Assembly: GCA_003427395.1 (NCBI GenBank)
Contig: BFEA01000619.1
Span: 312,053 to 343,746 of the forward strand
DNA from: Chara braunii
Taxonomy: Eukaryota; Streptophyta; Charophyceae; Charales; Characeae
DNA: 31,694 bases
Direction of reading: 5' to 3'
This document shows positions 1 through 7,888 of this stretch, one piece after another. The position numbers and the translations under genes are program-made. The notes under the pieces are model-generated. The model did not search any database and was not told the origin of the DNA. It worked only from the letters and a program-made list of their open reading frames with translations. How positions within the stretch are numbered: position 1 is the first letter of the stretch; each line of letters opens with the position of its first letter.

Positions 1-77
<77 letters not shown>
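1..77. repeat. (AG)n microsatellite at contig end
   Basis: Uninterrupted AG dinucleotide repeat from the first base. The contig probably ends here because the repeat could not be assembled through. Confidence 0.98.
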
Positions 78-82
<5 letters not shown>

Positions 83-117
83 ATCAAATGAATCTACCGC
101 TAGAACATGGAAATATA

Positions 118-260
118 CATTGCGCACATGCGCACAGCACACCAGACGTGCGCAGCGTGCACTGCACACCCAGATGTGCGGCGCACGCCGGTGCGCGCGC
201 ACCCGCAGTCCGCGCTCAGCGCACTGTGCAGCGCACAGTGCAGGTGCGCCGCAAGTATGG
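118..260. repeat. CpG-rich GCGCAC-type simple sequence with hairpins
   Basis: Dense alternating purine/pyrimidine sequence rich in GCGCAC and TGTGCG words. It contains a perfect 9-bp hairpin, GCACTGTGC at 221-229 pairing with GCACAGTGC at 233-241 across a 3-nt loop. A run of alternating GC/GT at about 188-202 is a candidate for Z-DNA. The short open frames here follow from base composition and are not coding evidence. Confidence 0.6.
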
Positions 261-279
261 TCTACGCCTACCTAACACT

Positions 280-341
280 GCTCTGTGCGGGGAGCAGCAC
301 CCAAGCTCCTGCTCTGTGCGGGGAGCAGCACCCAAGCTCCT
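280..341. repeat. 31-bp direct tandem duplication
   Basis: Two adjacent identical 31-bp units (280-310, 311-341), each containing GGGGAGCAGCACCCAAGCTC. The unit faintly recalls the GGGGAGCAACACCTGCTGG segment of the 'core' retroposon elsewhere in the window. Confidence 0.9.
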
Positions 342-515
342 CACACCCGGCGCGGGCTAGGAATGGATCAACTTCCACAACTACCAGGAGAGACAAGCTG
401 GCAACTTTCTCAGTTGGTCTCAGTCGGTGAACCCGAAGTATGCCAAACAGGGGGTCATGGGGAATCGAACCCACGACCTCCTGTGTACCAACCAACTGAG
501 CTAGGCCGCTTGGCC
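280..515 (-). repeat. tRNA-derived SINE
   Basis: Read on the minus strand, the head carries an A-box-like TAGCTCAGTTGG (492-503) and a perfect B box GGTTCGATTCC (461-471). These are the internal RNA polymerase III promoter elements of tRNA genes. The boxes are about 32 nt apart rather than the roughly 44 nt of a tRNA, and no anticodon arm fits, so this is a tRNA-derived element, not a tRNA gene. The far end of the element is a perfect 31-bp tandem duplication (280-310 and 311-341), like the repeated tails of some SINEs. The outer limits are my estimate. Confidence 0.6.
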
Positions 516-570
516 TGAGGTACTGCCAGTGGGGACTCAATTACACTCATTCATATGCACCTGGAAGCTC

Positions 571-710
571 TAGACAAGGGGAGGGAGAAAGGAGGCGGGG
601 AAGGGGAGGGAGGAGGGAGAAGGGGGAGGCGGGCGGGAGAAGAGGAAGATGGGGGAAGCAGATGGAGGAAGAAAGAGGACAGGGGAAAGACAAACTTTGG
701 CACACACCAG
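571..710. repeat. Polypurine (G/A) tract
   Basis: About 140 bases that are almost all G and A on the plus strand, with many GGGAGG and GGGGAAG blocks. Such tracts can form triplex or G-quadruplex structures. Open frames on both strands here are compositional. From 710 to 1130 I see no recognisable feature. Confidence 0.75.
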
Positions 711-1135
711 CAGAAGAGCAGACTACTATGGAATGGCACAAGAGGCCAGCCGTTGTTTCGGTTGCAGAGAGAAAAAAAAATTGAATTGAGGAGCAGGCAT
801 TGCCTAGGGTAAGTGGCCACCAGACCAGACAGGCTTGGGTTGACTGCGGACTGCGGAAGCACCACAGCCGATTTTTGCAGTTGTGCTCGCTGTATCGGAT
901 AGCGCGGCGTAGACAGTTGTCACAGGTTACGTGGGTCCCACATTCTACGAGATTATGCACACACACAGAGGCATGCAGACCACAATTGTATAGGCATTGC
1001 CGTTCCAGCCCCTGTCTACAGCTAGGACGTACGATGTCAGGGCGTCGTACATGAGTACGACATTGACCGTCATCATACATATGAAAACGAAGACTTGCAC
1101 GGTGTGTTTGTGTATTTTTCAATATGATCCCCAAA

Positions 1136-1175
1136 CTCTCTCTCTCTCTCTCTCATAAAAAAAATATATATATAG
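1136..1175. repeat. (TC)n and short (TA)n tract
   Basis: CTCTCTCT run (about 1136-1154), then an A run and TATATATA (about 1165-1174). The following 1176-1765 is single-copy-looking sequence with no feature I can support. Confidence 0.85.
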
Positions 1176-1768
1176 ATGAGGAATATAATAGAAAGTGCAA
1201 GGTTCCCCACGTTTGTGTGATTGAGCGGGAAGTGCCCACTGGGTGTTTTTGTGTCTGTTTGTTTGTCTGTTAAGAAAGGCAGAAAACTGTGTTGAACTTC
1301 ATAACGCATAACGTACGCACCCCAGCCAGCAAAAGTGATTCATCATGTTGGAACATACTCCTTCCATGAGCAGGGAACAGGAATATTCGAAGCGAATCCC
1401 CCCCAAAAAAAATCCGAAGTGTTCTCGAAGGAAAGTGCTGTCAATCACCACATCACTATGACCGGAACTGGGATAATGGCAGACTGTTCCATCAGACTCT
1501 CACTGCCTCATTAGCAATTACGTGGCTGAACCCTCAATAGTCCATAGTGTGCAGACTAAAGCATTGAGCATGCCACTTAAGTTTGTCTATAATAATCAAA
1601 GGCAAGCCTTAGTACGGCCAACCACCTTGCCACTGCGACCCGGAAAGGGATAATGAGTCATTAATGACTGGCCAGTCCATCCGACTCATGCTGGCTCGTC
1701 ACAATGCAATACTGAACACACGATCACTGTACCTACTGCCTTCCCCTGAATAGAACGCCTTGTACCTG

Positions 1769-1921
1769 CTTCTTCTTCCGGTGTGCTACTGTGTTCACTT
1801 GAATACAACGTATGGTACTTATTGCCGTATCTAGACTCAATCTTGCCCGAAATACAGCTACAATGACCGACCGTACATTGTATTCGGGTGAACACAGTAG
1901 GCCTACCCGGAAGCTCCTGGC
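1769..1921. repeat. Imperfect foldback (inverted repeat)
   Basis: CTACTGTGTTCAC.. at 1786-1815 is the near-complement of 1871-1900 (ending GTGAACACAGTAG), and weaker complementarity extends out to about 1769 and 1921. The loop is about 55 nt. A further diverged copy of the right arm lies at about 2800-2840 (TATTTGGGTGAAGACAGCAG). It looks like a small non-autonomous inverted-repeat element. Confidence 0.6.
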
Positions 1922-2145
1922 TTTAAGAGGGAACATAACATAATTATTGCAGTCTGGATTTCAGGTACTGCGCCTGTATCTAGCCTAAAAGCTACCTGGA
2001 TACGGGGCTGGACACAGATTACCTACCTCTTTTGGAGGCTTCCGGACCTACCTAAAGCCTCTGCCAACCAAATTTCACCTTGGCCCTACGGACCCGAGTT
2101 GTTGGAACACCCTTACTGGGTACTTTGCCAAATTATACATTTGTC

Positions 2146-2358
2146 CCTGCCAGTATCCAATTTCAGTCCTATCCCTGCAGTACGCCCTATTTCTCAAACT
2201 ACCCCCTTTGCGGAACACAGAAAACACAGCTCGAGATCCAAGTTCGAACCTTGCCATAGAAATTGTCACATGTGCACTTAAACCTTCTACTCCGTCCTGC
2301 CGGTGTCCAATTTCAGTCCTATCCCTGTAGTAACCCTATTTCCAAAACTACCCCCTTC
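2146..2358 (+). repeat. Diverged direct repeat, period 150 bp
   Basis: Bases 2146-2211 recur at 2296-2358 with substitutions. Both contain the block TCCAATTTCAGTCCTATCCC and then CTATTTC..AAACTACCCCC. A shorter echo (TTTCAGTCCTATGCCTG) lies at about 15638. No coding potential is evident. Confidence 0.75.
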
Positions 2359-2437
2359 CCTCTCGGCAAACCGCAATGTCACTCAGAACACGGAAATCTC
2401 AGCAAATCAAACCAGCAAGCAGCAATCTTCGAGAATT

Positions 2438-2467
2438 TCTTCTTCTTCTTCTTCTTCTTCTTCTTCT

Positions 2468-2519
<52 letters not shown>
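2438..2519. repeat. (TTC)n followed by poly(T)
   Basis: About eleven TTC units run into about 50 T. On the minus strand this reads as poly(A) then (GAA)n, the form of a retroposon tail. No body could be assigned to the tail. Confidence 0.9.
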
Positions 2520-2521
<2 letters not shown>

Positions 2522-2873
2522 AGTTCTCAAAGAACTGCATAAATCTCAGACTGATTCTATGGGGTTCATTGCACTTAGAAAACATACAGCGGCTTCTGGC
2601 TTTAAACTCACATCCAAGTGGTTGACGATCTTTGTGTTGCTTGCCTGAGAGATACACCCTCCTGGTCTAGCTCTGAAGCCTTGGAAATGTACATTGTTCG
2701 TTCTGAACAAGTCCACAGCCACATTTACTCTCTTCAGAGCCGAATAACACACCACCCGGTCATGATAACTGTATTTGGGGCAACTTTCAGTCTACATACG
2801 GTGGAGACGACCGGACGTTCTATTTGGGTGAAGACAGCAGAGTAGTAATCCTTCCTGATGATAGATAGGCCCG

Positions 2874-2894
2874 GTTTTTTTTTTTTTTTTTTTT
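2874..2894. repeat. Poly(T) tract
   Basis: Homopolymer of about 20 T. The flanking 2520-3110 has no gene or element I can name. Confidence 0.9.
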
Positions 2895-3118
2895 CCCCAA
2901 ATTACAGAGCTTCTTGGCTCTGGCTCCTACCATTCTGGGGAGCGACAGTCCGGTTCCTTTCCCCCGGCATGTCAATTAGGAATACATAAGGGACTCACAC
3001 ACGCTCCCCCCCATTATGGCTGTGAGGCCCGAGTAGACGGCATTGATTACTTCCTTGAGAAAGGATGTACCACCTTTCACCCCTGCCTAAGTTACCCTCT
3101 GCTAATTTTGCCTACCAA

Positions 3119-3173
3119 TCCGTCTGGTCCTAGTTCTTTTTTTTTTTTTTTAGTCCGTCTGGTCCCTAGTTCT
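3119..3173 (-). mobile_element. Poly(A)-only insertion with target duplication
   Basis: TCCGTCTGGTCCTAGTTCT (3119-3137) is repeated at 3154-3173 with one extra base. The copies flank only a T run plus AG. On the minus strand this is a 19-20 bp target-site duplication around CT plus poly(A), the expected product of target-primed reverse transcription with essentially no cargo. Confidence 0.6.
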
Positions 3174-3307
3174 ACCCCTCTCAGTTGTGAAACTGTCAGA
3201 TAGACAGGCCTGATTAATTCTCACCCTCACCTCTTTATCCCTTTCTGTTGTTCCTGTTATTGATCAGTACTTCCACAGCCTCGGTCGGATCCCTCCGCAT
3301 GACAGAA

Positions 3308-3376
3308 GTTGGATTCGAACCGGCACCCTTGCCCTCAAGAACCAAGCCTCATCGTAACCACTGCCGCCATGACACG
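3308..3376 (-). repeat. tRNA-like (possible SINE) sequence
   Basis: The minus strand has an A-box-like TGGCGGCAGTGG (about 3361-3372) and a perfect B box GGTTCGAATCC (about 3312-3322) spaced about 48 nt apart. The T stem pairs poorly and no clean anticodon stem forms, so this is a degraded tRNA-derived sequence, not a tRNA gene. Confidence 0.45.
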
Positions 3377-3437
3377 GTGTTCAAGAGTGGAACCATACCG
3401 GTCGTGATATCCGGCCCACCCCTGCATGGCCGCGGAG

Positions 3438-3438
<1 letters not shown>

Positions 3439-3490
<52 letters not shown>

Positions 3491-3503
3491 CCCCCTTTTA
3501 AAT

Positions 3504-3540
<37 letters not shown>
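3439..3540. repeat. Two long poly(T) tracts
   Basis: About 47 T (3439-3485), a short AAAACCCCC spacer, then about 33 T (3508-3540). These are likely poly(A) tails of minus-strand retroposons inserted next to each other. Confidence 0.9.
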
Positions 3541-3541
<1 letters not shown>

Positions 3542-3658
3542 GGGACGTCGTAAGGGAGGTGCGCTCGAGACTTTGTATTATAGAAGAAGCCCACTGCTAT
3601 CAATTCTTTTTTTTTTCGTTTCTTTTTTTTGCTATCGATCATTTTATTTTATTTTTCA

Positions 3659-3721
3659 TCATCTTTCAAATTCTTTCAATTCACCTTTTTTTTCATCTTT
3701 CAAATTCTTTCAATTCACCTT
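3659..3721. repeat. 29-bp duplication flanking a T run
   Basis: Bases 3659-3687 are repeated exactly at 3693-3721, separated by five T. The pattern matches the poly(A)-only insertions elsewhere in the window. Confidence 0.85.
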
Positions 3722-3824
3722 CTTCACTACCTACCTCCCACCACTCCTAAGGCTTAGACAGGGGACCCCTGCAACCATAGCTCTTGTTATCTCCCTCCAG
3801 CCCCCCATCAGAGGGGATGCATGT

Positions 3825-3850
3825 TGCCCCCCCCCCCCCCCCCCCCCCAA
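3825..3850. repeat. Poly(C) tract
   Basis: About 24 consecutive C, followed by a G-rich stretch (3871-3900). The complementary strand is G-quadruplex prone. Confidence 0.95.
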
Positions 3851-4080
3851 CAACGGTGGTCAATGATGGAGGGGGGGTGGGCGGGGGGGGCGCCTGTGGG
3901 GGTCCAGTTAACCAACGGTTGACACATAGCCCCGACATGCGCAGCGATCATATGTGAAACTCAACCTCGAAAGCAGTAGAAAACAGAAAATACAGAAATG
4001 AAGCACATTCCATAGGTTTAGCTATGGCACCTCCGTCCTCTTCGAAAGCATAGAGTGGCGCCCAGAGACTGAGGAGCTGG

Positions 4081-4128
4081 CATTCCCGACAAGTTCGGTC
4101 GCTGCCAGTTAGCGACCTCATCAGGGGG
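4081..4128 (-). ncRNA. Hammerhead-ribozyme-like motif, one-base core defect
   Basis: On the minus strand CUGAUGA (4118-4124) is followed by a perfect 7-bp stem II, GGUCGCU (4111-4117) pairing with AGCGACC (4097-4103) across a 7-nt loop. Next come GAA (4094-4096) and then CUUGUCGGG. With one extra A the element would read GAAAC-UU-GUC, a minimal short-stem-III hammerhead with a GUC cleavage triplet. GGG after the GUC can pair with CCC before CUGAUGA (helix I). The missing A15.1 equivalent suggests a decayed or impaired ribozyme. Chance occurrence of CUGAUGA, a 7-bp stem and GAA in register is unlikely. Confidence 0.55.
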
Positions 4129-4234
4129 CGGTTCGAGATGTCTAGAGTCCTACGTACTAACATATAGTTAAAAAATAAAATAAAAAAAAATCAGGGGGCG
4201 GTTCGAGATGTCTAGAGGCCTACGTACTAACATA
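4121..4234. mobile_element. 44-bp duplication flanking an A-rich insert
   Basis: Bases 4121-4164 recur at 4191-4234 with one mismatch. Between them lie TAGTTA and an A-rich run with two T interruptions. The duplication starts inside the CUGAUGA box of the hammerhead-like motif. It resembles a long target-site duplication around a poly(A)-type insertion, or a partial tandem copy of the hammerhead-bearing element. Confidence 0.6.
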
Positions 4235-4241
4235 CTTATAG

Positions 4242-4275
4242 TTATTAACAACAACAACAACAACAACAACAACAA
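4242..4275. repeat. (AAC)n microsatellite
   Basis: About ten AAC units. From 4280 to 4550 I see nothing assignable. Confidence 0.95.
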
Positions 4276-4551
4276 ACCTTATAGTTGAAATCCTCCTTCC
4301 GCCGCTGCTAAAGCCTACTACCTTTCTTACTTTGGCGGGCGTTTCCTTCAGTGCTACCGTCTACTCTCTACCCCTGCTGGCAGGCATATGCGCTTTTTCC
4401 TGCGGCCAGAACCAACACGAGTCTGATCCTCCTTAAACGAACGCGCGTCGTCGATAACGTTTTTTCGCTTTTCACTACCGGGAGATAGAGATCCTACGTA
4501 ATCCACGAAAGAGACAGAGTTCCTTCGTAATCTACAGTTATCGGAGACAGA

Positions 4552-4672
4552 GGGCCTCGCTGCACTACTCTCGACATGTGCAAAACGAGAGTGAATCTTC
4601 CTCTAGAATATAGAAGATGCACGGCCATGATTTTTGTCTTTTGTGCATGTCGAGAGTAGTGCAGCGAGGCCC
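4552..4672. mobile_element. 121-bp foldback element, copy 1 (MITE-like)
   Basis: A perfect 31-bp terminal inverted repeat, GGGCCTCGCTGCACTACTCT.. at 4552-4582 against 4642-4672, with imperfect pairing continuing inward. Total length is 121 bp. Two other copies in the window have the same length (5580-5700 and about 21111-21231) and a half copy starts at 15303. There is no coding capacity. The GGGCC terminus and TTA-like flanks of sister copies suggest a PIF/Harbinger (Tourist-like) relationship, which is inference. Confidence 0.8.
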
Positions 4673-4679
4673 AGAGTTC

Positions 4680-5236
4680 GGGGCTCGCCACACCTATCCC
4701 CAAAACTCTTTTTTTTTGGAGCGCTCTCCAACGCGGAAGTTGGCGAAAATCCCTTTGGGAGGCGTCCTCGCCACACTGCACTCTCCAATGAATTTTTGGA
4801 GAGTGCTCTCCAACGCGGAAGTTGGCGAAAATGCCTTCACGAGGCCTCTTCGCCACACTGCACTCTCCAAGGTAGAGCGAAATCTCGCACTTACAAGACC
4901 GGGATCCTCGACTGTGTACATTACTCGACGGGGGCTGGCGTGGTCCCAAGGCACCTCCATGGTTGGAGAGCGTTCTCTAACCGTACACGACAAATTGCAG
5001 GCCGCAGACACTTGTCGATCGAGGCACACTCGCGAGTTTCGGGTGGGTTTGGGTTGTCCTTTGGAGCGCTCTCCAAACGAGCGTGTGTGCAGGCGGAGGG
5101 TAGAATTTGGAGAACGCTCTCCAAACCCACCTTCTGACAGCTCTCCAAAAAAAAATTGACGGCCACTTTCGGGAGTGGGTGTGGTGGTGATCCCGCTCTC
5201 CAAAACCCGGTTTTCGGGATAGGTGTGGCGAGCCCC
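4680..5236. mobile_element. 557-bp TIR element with internal palindromes
   Basis: Terminal inverted repeats GGGGCTCGCCACACCTATCC.. at 4680-4700 and 5216-5236 are identical over 21 bp and match 26 of 27 when extended. TTC flanks both ends, a possible 3-bp target duplication. Inside is a palindromic word of the form TTTGGAGAGCGCTCTCCAAA, present in five full variants (4716-4731, about 4795-4812, 4961-4982, 5060-5077, 5106-5125) and as halves near 5142 and 5193. There is also a tandem pair of about 80 bp (4716-4796, 4797-4874). No transposase is encoded, so it must be non-autonomous. Confidence 0.75.
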
Positions 5237-5293
5237 TTCCTTCATAATCTACAGATAATTCAGACGCAAAATCCACTCAAGATCTGTCGAAAC

Positions 5294-5405
5294 GTACAGC
5301 AAAACCGAAGCAAAACAAAAGCAAAACAAAAGCAAAACAAAAGCAAAACAAAAGCAAAACAAAAGCAGAAGCAAAACAAAAGCAAAACAAAAGCAAAACA
5401 GAAAA
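5294..5405. repeat. GCAAAACAAAA minisatellite
   Basis: About ten units of an 11-bp repeat GCAAAACAAAA with minor interruptions. Reverse-strand frames through it give Phe/Cys-rich low-complexity peptides, not genes. Confidence 0.95.
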
Positions 5406-5479
5406 AGACAAAAGACACAACTACAAGACGACAAACTGGAAAATAGTGTGAGGTGAAATTGAGAGAAAAATATAGCTTT

Positions 5480-5499
5480 AAAAAAAAAAAAAAAAAAAA
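5480..5499. repeat. Poly(A) tract
   Basis: About 20 A. It could be the tail of a plus-strand retroposon, but no body is recognised. Confidence 0.9.
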
Positions 5500-5579
5500 C
5501 CCTCCAAAAACTCGAACCACCCCCCACACCACCCGACGAAATATCCCTACAGCTATTTGCCTATCCGCATGTCGACGTA

Positions 5580-5700
5580 GGGCATCGCCACACCACTCTT
5601 GAAATGTGCAAAATGAGAACGAACTTTCCGCTAGATCATGTCCAGATGCACCCTCCACATTTTCTCTTTTTCACATTTCGAGTGTGGTGGGGCGATGCCC
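5580..5700. mobile_element. 121-bp foldback element, copy 2
   Basis: Left arm GGGCATCGCCACACCACTCT.. (from 5580) pairs with the right arm ending at 5700 with about five mismatches in 36. Total length is again 121 bp. The right flank begins TTA and the left flank ends GTA. The terminus links it both to copy 1 and to the 557-bp TIR element (shared TCGCCACACC). Confidence 0.8.
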
Positions 5701-5750
5701 TTAAGGTGATTTTCCCCTATCCCGTAGCCTCATAGAAATGCATGTTCTTA

Positions 5751-5950
5751 GGCCTCGCCACACCAATGTCGGAAATTCGACATATGTCAGGAAATTTTCG
5801 ACATTCCCTCTTTCGACAGAAAACCCCTCCTCGCCACACACCCTCTTCGCCACACAGCATGTCGAACTCACAAGTCCTATGCACAAAAGGACAAGCGTTC
5901 GTGCCTTCTCTTTTTCGACATTCGGGCAAGAATTCGACATCCCATCCGAG
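5751..5950 (+). mobile_element. Orphan end of a TCGCCACACC-type TIR element
   Basis: Begins GGCCTCGCCACACCAATG right after TTA and contains further TCGCCACAC words at about 5829 and 5845, plus many TTCGACAT/ATGTCGAA half-palindromes. No matching right terminus is found. The sequence passes into LINE DNA at about 5955, so the element was probably cut off by that insertion. Confidence 0.5.
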
Positions 5951-5970
5951 GACTGTTGAAAATGTCCAAT

Positions 5971-6126
5971 TGGGCGGAATGGAAGTCGGCTCAAGTTCAT
6001 TTTGAACTTCCGGTCAGAGGTCAGGGCTGTTTCCGATTGAACACCAAAAATCTGGAGGAAGAAGGAATTCGACGGTGGGTAGAGGAATTTTGGGCGGAAT
6101 GGTAGTCGGCTCAAATTCATTTTGAA
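5971..6126 (+). repeat. 36-bp direct repeat at the LINE 5' junction
   Basis: Bases 5971-6006 and 6091-6126 match at 34 of 36 positions. Both are in the LINE reading frame and encode a W-A-E-W motif. The first copy is open, while the second has TAG at 6106-6108. The upstream copy looks like a local duplication or template-switch product made at the truncated 5' end of the LINE. Confidence 0.8.
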
Positions 6127-7279
6127 TCGAAAGCTGATTGGTTAGATGCGGGTCTTTGTATTATCTCCCATAAGCTTGACTCCTTTTCCGTAATCGCTGC
6201 CTACCTCAGTAATGCCAAAGAAGCAGAATGTCGTAGAAGGGTTGAAGAAGCCGAAGAAAGAATTGGCTCTCATCCAATTTCCGAACTGGTATGGTCTCAG
6301 GAAAGGCAAGAGAGACTGAGAGAATGGGATCAGTTACAGGTAGAAAAGCAGAAGAGATGGGATCAAATCCTGACGGAGAAAGGGATGGGGACTCGGGATA
6401 GGATGACGAAAGAGACTTTTAAAAGACTCCTCTCCGCTAATAAGGCTGCTCAGGTAAGGGAACTCCAACATCCCCACAGGGTGGGAGCTCCATTAGCTGT
6501 GAATAACAAGGAAATTTGTACCTATGCTGCTGACTATTATCAAGACATCCTGACCTCGAGAAACCCCCAACAAGGTTTCAATGCAGACCTGTCCCTAGAG
6601 ACCCCGTTCTGGGACCAAATCCACTGTCGGCTTTCTACTCAGGGGACTCTAGACCTGGATAAACCTGTCACAGGGGAAGAGCTCACTCACACGATGAAAA
6701 TCATGGCAATGGGCAAAGCCCCGGGCGATGACGGGCTCCCGATTGAGTTTTTCGAAGCTCATTGGGACCTACTCAGAGATGATTTAGTGGAACTGTTCAA
6801 CGGAATCAGGGAGGATGGGAGATTGGGGAGATCAATGAACAAAGGAATCATCACATTCCTGTTTAAAAAGGGAGATCGGAGCGAGGTTAGGAACTACAGA
6901 CCCATTTCGCTATTGAACGTGAGCTACAAGTTATTAGCGAAGACACTTGCAAAAAGATTGAGCAGGCAGCTCCGAGGTTTAATAGGAAAGGATCAAGGGG
7001 CTTTTGTAAAAGGTAGGTCAATCTACGAAAATGTAGTGACCGCAATAGAGGCCCTTGAGCTGATCCACAAGGAAGACAGAGATGTCTCGGTGTTGATGCT
7101 AGACCTAGAAAAAGCCTATGACAGGGTAAATTGGGCGTTCGTGATGACGACTCTCAAAAAGATAGGTTTTGGGTCTAGCTTCTGCAAGTGGGTCGTGGCG
7201 ATGTATGGATCCTCCTCGGCGGTCGTCTATGTGAACGGCAAGTTGTCCCAGGAGTTTCAGCTATCCCGTTCCCTCAGGC
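6109..7279 (+). pseudogene. LINE RT fingers/palm segment
   Basis: First part of the broken RT frame, with the first Met at 6385. Upstream of the Met the same frame encodes a charged, Glu/Arg-rich linker of the kind found between endonuclease and RT. RT motifs 0-2 and motif A are intact by eye. The segment ends where motif B should begin (after VNGKLS at about 7231-7250). Confidence 0.9.
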
Positions 7280-7327
7280 GTGGTTCAACTCAAAGTCTTG
7301 CTCTGCAATCTGCGTGCAACATCCGCT

Positions 7328-7888
7328 TTTCAAGGCCTGAAGCTGATAGATGGTAGTGAATGCAAGGTTAAAGCCCTTGCAGACGATCTGTTCGCCATAT
7401 CGGCCAATGAAAAAGGCTCGTTGGAGGCATTGAAGTCCTTATTGAGGCAATACGCAGATCTTTCGGAAGCAGCAGTTAATTGGGCAAAGTCAGTGTTTTT
7501 TTTGCCGGACCAATTCAGGCCCACAGTGGATTGGGGTATGGAAAGGATTACGGCGGGTGAAGCAGAACGCTTTCTTGGAGTAGAGGTGACGATGGGGGAC
7601 TGCTCAGCAGCCCAGGGGTTGATAATCCAACAAAAGTTGGTGAAAAGAATTAAAAGTTGGGGCAAGGCCAGACACCTCTCGTTGATTAGAAGGGCTCTAG
7701 TGGTTATGGCCTCAGCCTTTGCTCTTCTCTGGTATGTGGCTATAGTGGGCAAACTATCAAGAGACACTCTGAAGACCATCAAAAGTTCGGCGAGGCGGTT
7801 CATTTGGAAACCAGAAGGGGAACCAGAACGAGGCTTCATCGCCAAAGTGGCTTGGGATGTAATTTGCAAAGCTAGAGAGGGGGAGGAC
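7328..7888 (+). pseudogene. LINE RT motif C and thumb segment, frame +2
   Basis: Open frame, displaced by one base from the flanking segments. It carries GLKLIDG, ALADDL (catalytic DD at 7382-7387), LSLIRRALV and RRFIWKPEGEP, matching the post-motif-C RT and thumb region of plant LINEs. It ends in an out-of-frame TAG at about 7896, after the displaced KAREGEDQ where related elements have EGGLGL. Confidence 0.88.

Noticed and set aside
268-540. Minus-strand 90-codon ORF
   Set aside because: It reads through the tRNA-like head of the SINE (GLAQLVG..VVGSIP), a familiar false translation of tRNA A/B boxes.
547-1134. 195-codon minus-strand ORF
   Set aside because: Half of it is the translated polypurine/polypyrimidine tract, and the rest has no domain and no conserved features.
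4494-5276. Several overlapping ORFs of 150-183 codons on both strands
   Set aside because: They lie within palindromic TIR-element DNA, where inverted repeats force similar frames on both strands. The peptides simply repeat the GGAGAGCGCTCTCC word.
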